A stretch of DNA of 7,359 bases from Actinomycetota bacterium. Its GTDB lineage: Bacteria > Actinomycetota > Humimicrobiia > Humimicrobiales > Humimicrobiaceae. The DNA lies in contig JAMCSM010000123.1 in NCBI GenBank assembly GCA_023380915.1, forward strand, positions 1 to 7,359, in the 5' to 3' direction. The first letter of the stretch is position 1. Every line of letters starts with the position of its first letter. A model generated the notes under the pieces. The model ran no database searches, was not told the origin of the DNA, and saw nothing but the letters and a program-made list of their open reading frames with translations. Position numbers and translations under genes: made by a program. Shown here in pieces: positions 6,293 to 7,359 of the stretch.

Positions 6293-6706
6293 TCAATATA
6301 TGGTTACTGAAATAAATCCTCTGTATAAAAGTTCCATAATATAGCCCAGCACCAGCCAGAATGGAAGGTAGTCCATCCTGGCAATTCCCATGATTGCCCA
6401 CTTTGATTTATATTCCCAGGGTACCTTTTTGATTATTAATTTCAGTAGATAGCCGTAGATAAACTCCCCTATAAAAATTACTGCCATATAAATAAAACCG
6501 CGCAGTATGAAAGGTGCTTTTATAATTGCATTATAAAGTGGGCCGATGATTATTCCCATTACTCCATATATAGGAAACATCCAGAGGTAAGACCGTCCGC
6601 GAAACGCTATGTCCCTTGTTTTGATATAGTCTTTTATTGAGGTAAAAAATACTTCTACCCCGACTCCAAAAAAACTGTAAATAAAAAATAGTATTAAATA
6701 TTTCAA
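6293..6706 (-). CDS. Four-helix membrane protein, TMEM229-like / putative ABC-transporter CmpB-like family
   Basis: The 137-residue protein is almost entirely membrane: hydrophobic segments at about 2-21, 39-60, 66-91 and 111-129. From memory of the family, it resembles TMEM229 proteins of animals and the bacterial 'putative ABC transporter permease' family (PF06541). Shared features are a glutamate in the first helix (E18), W42 followed by IYG at 46-48, a basic-Gly then IY (RGFIY at 69-73), a helix with GEFIYG at 80-85, the PWEY at 96-99 followed by MG at 106-107, and PFW at 115-117. Biochemical function is unknown; I see no ATPase partner, so a transporter role is unsupported. The start is TTG, immediately after the rubrerythrin TAA and in the same frame, with no ribosome binding site and no other start before helix 1. 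Translation therefore probably depends on termination-reinitiation. Confidence 0.75.
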   Translation of the reverse strand: MKYLILFFIYSFFGVGVEVFFTSIKDYIKTRDIAFRGRSYLWMFPIYGVMGIIIGPLYNAIIKAPFILRGFIYMAVIFIGEFIYGYLLKLIIKKVPWEYKSKWAIMGIARMDYLPFWLVLGYIMELLYRGFISVTIY

Positions 6707-7216
6707 TTAATCTATTTTTTTGAATTTTTCTCTCGGGCTTGCACATATGGGACAGATATCCGGTGCACTTCCTTCTACTGTATTACCGCAAACCTGGCAA
6801 ACATAAATATCAACTGTCTGGACGCTGCTCATATTGTCAAGATATTTTTGATACAGGCCTGCATGTATTTTCTCAACAGAATTTGCATGAGAAAAGCTAT
6901 TTATGGCTCCATCTTCCCTTTCCACTTTTGCCTGTTCAATCATTCCCGGATACATATTCTTGAATTCGAATGTTTCTCCGCTGACTGCAGCCTGGATATT
7001 TTCCTTTGTGCTTTTAACGCCACCCATTACGGCCAGGTGTGCCAATGCATGAACTGTCTCAGCATCCGCTGCTGCCCTGAATAATTTTGCAATCTGGGGA
7101 TAACCTTCCTTGTCAGCTTTTTTTGCAAAAGCCAGATATTTCCTGTTTGCCTGTGATTCACCTGCAAATGCTTCTTTTAAATTCTCAAGTGTTTTTACAC
7201 TGCTTTCCTTTAGCAT
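6707..7216 (-). CDS. rbr: Rubrerythrin
   Basis: Rubrerythrin is a cytosolic non-haem di-iron protein that reduces hydrogen peroxide to water in anaerobes, taking electrons through its rubredoxin domain. The 169-residue product has a ferritin-like four-helix part with AGESQANRKY at 18-27 (E20), AETVHALAH at 52-60 (E53, H56), MIEQAKVERE at 92-101 (E94), and EKIHAGLY at 115-122 (E115, H118), supplying the two ExxH-type metal sites. The C-terminal rubredoxin-like part has Cys140-x2-Cys143 and Cys155-x2-Cys158. Length is slightly below the classic 190 but normal for many anaerobes. The frame extends to a TTG at 7240, but the ATG at 7216 follows a strong AAGGAGGAG at ideal spacing, so it is chosen. 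It lies 30 bases after phoU and probably forms an operon with the downstream membrane gene. Confidence 0.97.
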   Translation of the reverse strand: MLKESSVKTLENLKEAFAGESQANRKYLAFAKKADKEGYPQIAKLFRAAADAETVHALAHLAVMGGVKSTKENIQAAVSGETFEFKNMYPGMIEQAKVEREDGAINSFSHANSVEKIHAGLYQKYLDNMSSVQTVDIYVCQVCGNTVEGSAPDICPICASPREKFKKID

Positions 7217-7221
7217 TTTCT

Positions 7222-7228
7222 CCTCCTT
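7222..7228 (-). promoter_or_regulatory. Strong ribosome binding site fixing the rubrerythrin start
   Basis: The minus strand reads AAGGAGG here, with GGAGG five bases before ATG 7216. It is the strongest Shine-Dalgarno match in the window. It rules out the upstream TTG at 7240, since that reading would translate the ribosome binding site itself as part of the protein. Confidence 0.9.
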
Positions 7229-7246
7229 TTTAATTGACAAATTGAA

Positions 7247-7359
7247 TTAGATTTCCACATCGCTGTGGATAGATTTAAAATCTCCTGTAAGGAAAAATAA
7301 CACTCTTGCACCAACGTTGACAGCATTGTCTCCAATTCGTTCCAGATATCTGACAGCAA
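7247..7359 (-). CDS. phoU: PhoU-type phosphate signalling protein (C-terminal end only)
   Basis: Only the last 36 codons and the stop are visible; the gene continues past the right edge. The residues RYLERIGDNAVNVGARVLFF then LTGD match the conserved last helix of PhoU, where an E/DR-I-GDHA/N-x-N-I pattern supplies metal-binding side chains and is followed by a (V)TGE/D turn. PhoU connects the PstSCAB phosphate transporter with the PhoR kinase and restrains phosphate uptake; it acts at the cytosolic face of the membrane. The short tail after TGD (FKSIHSDVEI) is ordinary. The partner genes pstSCAB and phoR cannot be seen, so whether this is the Pst-linked copy or a PhoU-domain regulator of another transporter is open. 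Confidence 0.85.
   Translation of the reverse strand, partial: AVRYLERIGDNAVNVGARVLFFLTGDFKSIHSDVEI
7254..7269 (-). other. Small hairpin at the end of phoU
   Basis: On the minus strand TCCACA (7269-7264) pairs perfectly with TGTGGA (7259-7254) around a GCGA loop, a GNRA-type tetraloop expected to be stable in RNA. No T-run follows, so it is not a standard terminator. It lies within the last phoU codons, 38 bases before the rubrerythrin ATG, and could affect mRNA stability between the two genes or be coincidental. Confidence 0.35.

Noticed and set aside
7217..7240. Rubrerythrin starting at TTG 7240
   Set aside because: The added codons read through the strong AAGGAGGAG ribosome binding site, which is correctly placed for ATG 7216.

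Overview
The window is a compact, AT-rich bacterial segment in which every gene I can support lies on the minus strand, so transcription runs from position 7359 toward 1. The order of transcription is phoU (3' end only), rubrerythrin, a small TMEM229-like membrane protein, an AbiEi/AbiEii toxin-antitoxin pair, rsmI, metG, tatD, rsmA and ispE (5' end only). The order rsmI-metG-tatD-rsmA-ispE is a conserved bacterial housekeeping block. Actinobacteria commonly have metG-tatD-rpfB-rsmA-ispE, and Firmicutes have metS-tatD-rnmV-rsmA and then ispE. Here neither rpfB nor rnmV sits between tatD and rsmA. Low GC, rubrerythrin and the MEP-pathway gene ispE suggest an anaerobic or oxygen-sensitive bacterium of a Gram-positive-type lineage. 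A more exact placement cannot be made from the window.

Region by region. (1) 7359-6293: the end of phoU, then rubrerythrin with a strong ribosome binding site, then a four-helix membrane protein whose TTG start directly follows the rubrerythrin TAA in the same frame. A stem with a run of eight T (minus strand) closes this unit near 6223-6290. (2) 6292-4734: a clearly more AT-rich two-gene AbiE cassette with its own good promoter. The antitoxin and toxin genes overlap by 8 bases, and the toxin gene overlaps rsmI by 4 bases. (3) 4737-3796: rsmI, whose stop codon lies inside a previously unnamed array of five exact-length 13-bp repeats (3746-3810), followed by a candidate terminator. (4) 3631-1: metG, tatD, rsmA and ispE, closely packed and probably one translation/rRNA-maturation operon ending in isoprenoid synthesis.

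How the genes relate: RsmI and RsmA methylate 16S rRNA, MetG charges tRNA-Met, and AbiEii-family toxins are nucleotidyltransferases, some of which act on tRNA. The toxin pair therefore sits among translation genes and probably supplies at least part of rsmI's transcription. The points most worth a second look are the AbiE cassette coupled to rsmI, the inverted repeats flanking its promoter, the 13-bp repeat array across the rsmI stop, and the in-frame rubrerythrin/TMEM229-like junction. No tRNA, rRNA, CRISPR array, transposase or integrase was seen, and no gene-free stretch reaches 300 bases.
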